Below, piece by piece: positions 12,982 through 14,518 of a stretch of DNA of 14,518 bases. A program made the position numbers and the translations under genes. How positions within the stretch are numbered: the stretch's first letter is position 1; every line of letters starts with the position of its first letter. The notes below the pieces were generated by a model. It was not told the DNA's origin and did no database searches. It saw only the letters and a program-made list of their open reading frames with translations. The stretch is from CAZQYC01 sp043746555. GTDB lineage: Bacteria; Pseudomonadota; Gammaproteobacteria; Steroidobacterales; Steroidobacteraceae. The stretch is taken from positions 1 to 14,518 of the forward strand of contig JAYTQU010000387.1 in the NCBI GenBank assembly GCA_043746555.1, given 5' to 3'.

Positions 12982-14518
12982 GTCGCGCTCACGAATAAAT
13001 CCCGCAACTCGCTCGCCAATTTCGGACGATCGTACTTGCCGTTTGGATTGCGCGGCAGAGCATCACGCCACTCAATGCGCGCGGGCACCATGAACGCAGG
13101 CAATTGTTTTTTGCATTCGACGAGTAGGGCGTCCGTGTCTTGTTCGCGATTCGGCGCCGCGGTGGCAACCACCACGATGGCGTGCCCCAATACTGGATGT
13201 GCAACGCCAACCGCGGCAGCATCGGCGACGAAGCCCGTGGCGAAAATCACTTCTTCGATTTCACTTGGACTCACGCGATAGCCGGAGGTCTTGATCATTT
13301 CATCGCGACGACCGATGAAATAGAGAAATCCGTCTTCGTCCATTCGCACAGTATCGCCCGACCACACGGCCATTTCGGTGAGTACCAGTCCGGAGTTTTG
13401 ATTGGGTACGGGCTTGTAGCGCTCCGCCGTTTTCACGGGATCGTTCCAATAGCCGAGCGCAACCAGCGAGCCGCGATGGACGAGTTCACCCGGTTCGTTT
13501 GGCGCACACGGTGAGCCATCCGGACGAACTACTAGGATTTCCGCGTTTGGAATTGCCTTGCCCATTGAGCCGGGACGCTTTTCGATTTCATCGGGAGGTA
13601 AGTAAGTCGAGCGGAATGCTTCAGTGAGCCCGTACATCAAAAACGGTTTGGTGTTCGGCAGCGACATACGTAGTTTTTGCAAAGTCGCGCCCGGCATCGC
13701 GCCGCCGGAATTGGTGAAGTAGCGCAGCGATTGTCTGGCTTCGTCCGGCCAGGTGAGACCCGCAAGCTGCGACCACAGCGGCGGCACTGCCGCGAGCCCG
13801 GATATTTTTTCTTTCGCAACGGCATTAACGACATCGCGGGCGAATAGATGATCCAACAAGACGACACTCGCGCCGACATGAAAGGCAGTCGAGAGTTGAC
13901 TGAAGCCGTAGTCGAAACTAAACGGCAACACGGCGAGCAAACGATCGTCTGCGCGATTTTCCAAATACTGCGCAACGCTGTGCGCGCCCGTCACCATATT
14001 TCGGTGCGAAAGCACCACGCCCTTGGGTTTGCCCGTGCTGCCCGATGTGTAAAGAATCGCGGCGATGTCCGTGTCGATAACACGATGACATTTTTGCAAC
14101 GGTTGTGTGTCGAGCAATGTGTTCCACGAATGTACTTCGAGATGCGTTGCGGTAGTTGCTTCGCCGCCGACCAATACGATGTGCCGGAGATCAGGACAAT
14201 GTTCGAGCGAATCGCCCAATCCGACCATACGTTCGGGCGAGGTGACCAGCACGCGCACATTGCAGTCGCGCAGAATGTGTTGTACTTGCGCCGCTTTAAG
14301 AATCGGATTGACCGGCACGAACACGCATCCTGCGCGCGCCGCGCCAAACATGGCGATTACCGTCTCGAATTGCTTCGGCAAAAAAATTGCAACGCGATGT
14401 TGGCGATCCAGGCCTAGATTGCAAAGGGATGATGCGAACGCGTCGATAGATCGAGCCAGCGTCTCATAGCGCATGTCTTCCGCGCGATAGCGCAGAGCGA
14501 TCGCTTGCGGCGTTCGAG
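12978..14518 (-). CDS. AMP-forming acyl-CoA ligase, exosortase A system-associated (5' partial)
   Basis: An ANL-superfamily adenylating enzyme of the TIGR03098 type, with 512 residues visible. The frame runs through the right edge, and the residues upstream of the Met at 14474 (TPQAIALRYRAED) are normal for the family, so that Met is not the start. The phosphate-binding loop YTSGSTGKPKG is at about visible residues 156-166, LPFSFDYGFSQL at about 197-208, and MYGLTEAFRSTYLPPDEIEKRP at about 294-315, a segment highly characteristic of this subfamily. SGDTVRMDEDGFLYFIGRRDEMIKTSGYRVSP and the C-terminal NPNGKYDR with the catalytic Lys complete the set. It activates a carboxylate as the adenylate and probably passes it to CoA or to the ACP encoded at 5407-5652 (inference). 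It is the most upstream gene visible in the minus-strand operon with the decarboxylase and the FemAB-like protein; the promoter is outside the window. Confidence 0.94.
   Translation of the reverse strand, partial: RTPQAIALRYRAEDMRYETLARSIDAFASSLCNLGLDRQHRVAIFLPKQFETVIAMFGAARAGCVFVPVNPILKAAQVQHILRDCNVRVLVTSPERMVGLGDSLEHCPDLRHIVLVGGEATTATHLEVHSWNTLLDTQPLQKCHRVIDTDIAAILYTSGSTGKPKGVVLSHRNMVTGAHSVAQYLENRADDRLLAVLPFSFDYGFSQLSTAFHVGASVVLLDHLFARDVVNAVAKEKISGLAAVPPLWSQLAGLTWPDEARQSLRYFTNSGGAMPGATLQKLRMSLPNTKPFLMYGLTEAFRSTYLPPDEIEKRPGSMGKAIPNAEILVVRPDGSPCAPNEPGELVHRGSLVALGYWNDPVKTAERYKPVPNQNSGLVLTEMAVWSGDTVRMDEDGFLYFIGRRDEMIKTSGYRVSPSEIEEVIFATGFVADAAAVGVAHPVLGHAIVVVATAAPNREQDTDALLVECKKQLPAFMVPARIEWRDALPRNPNGKYDRPKLASELRDLFVSAT

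Overview
The window looks like a chromosomal exopolysaccharide / cell-surface region from a Gram-negative proteobacterium. A gamma- or betaproteobacterium is most likely, because exosortase-A accessory genes occur together with secreted proteins carrying GlyGly-CTERM-like tails. Base composition is moderately G+C-rich and uniform by eye. I see no insertion sequences, tRNAs, rRNAs or CRISPR arrays. The lineage is inferred from gene content only.

Layout. (1) Positions 1-2622, plus strand: the 3' end of a secreted Ig-like repeat protein with a GlyGly-CTERM-like sorting tail, overlapping by 7 bases a lipoprotein with one Ig-like repeat and a right-handed beta-helix. (2) 2712-5108, minus strand: a family-4-like glycosyltransferase followed by a WecB-type UDP-GlcNAc 2-epimerase. 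(3) 5407-7438, plus strand: a tight operon of acyl carrier protein, exosortase-A-associated hydrolase 2 and hydrolase 1. It is probably driven by an extended -10 promoter in the divergent gap. (4) 7439-7958: a 520-base non-coding leader with a CRP-like palindrome and a well-formed cyclic-di-GMP-I (GEMM-I) riboswitch aptamer. (5) 7959-10610, plus strand: an 883-residue secreted protein with two Ig-like repeats and a GlyGly-CTERM-like tail, sitting directly under the riboswitch. (6) 10588-14518, minus strand: an operon of AMP-forming acyl-CoA ligase (running off the window), PLP-dependent decarboxylase and a FemAB/GNAT-like acyltransferase.

How the parts fit. The ligase, decarboxylase, ACP, two alpha/beta hydrolases and FemAB-like protein are the recognised satellite genes of exosortase A (EpsH1-type) loci. 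Together they look like a small carrier-protein-based pathway that could activate, modify and transfer an acyl or aminoacyl group, perhaps onto a surface polysaccharide whose sugars are handled by the glycosyltransferase and WecB. Around these lie three secreted proteins sharing one Ig-like repeat family, two with a sorting tail and one with a lipobox. The riboswitch ties the largest of them to c-di-GMP, the usual biofilm second messenger. Neither exosortase nor rhombosortase is inside the window.

Most notable: the c-di-GMP riboswitch in front of a sorted surface protein of uncertain catalytic function, the co-occurrence of exosortase-A satellite genes with GlyGly-type rather than PEP-type tails, and the carrier-protein mini-pathway whose product I cannot name.
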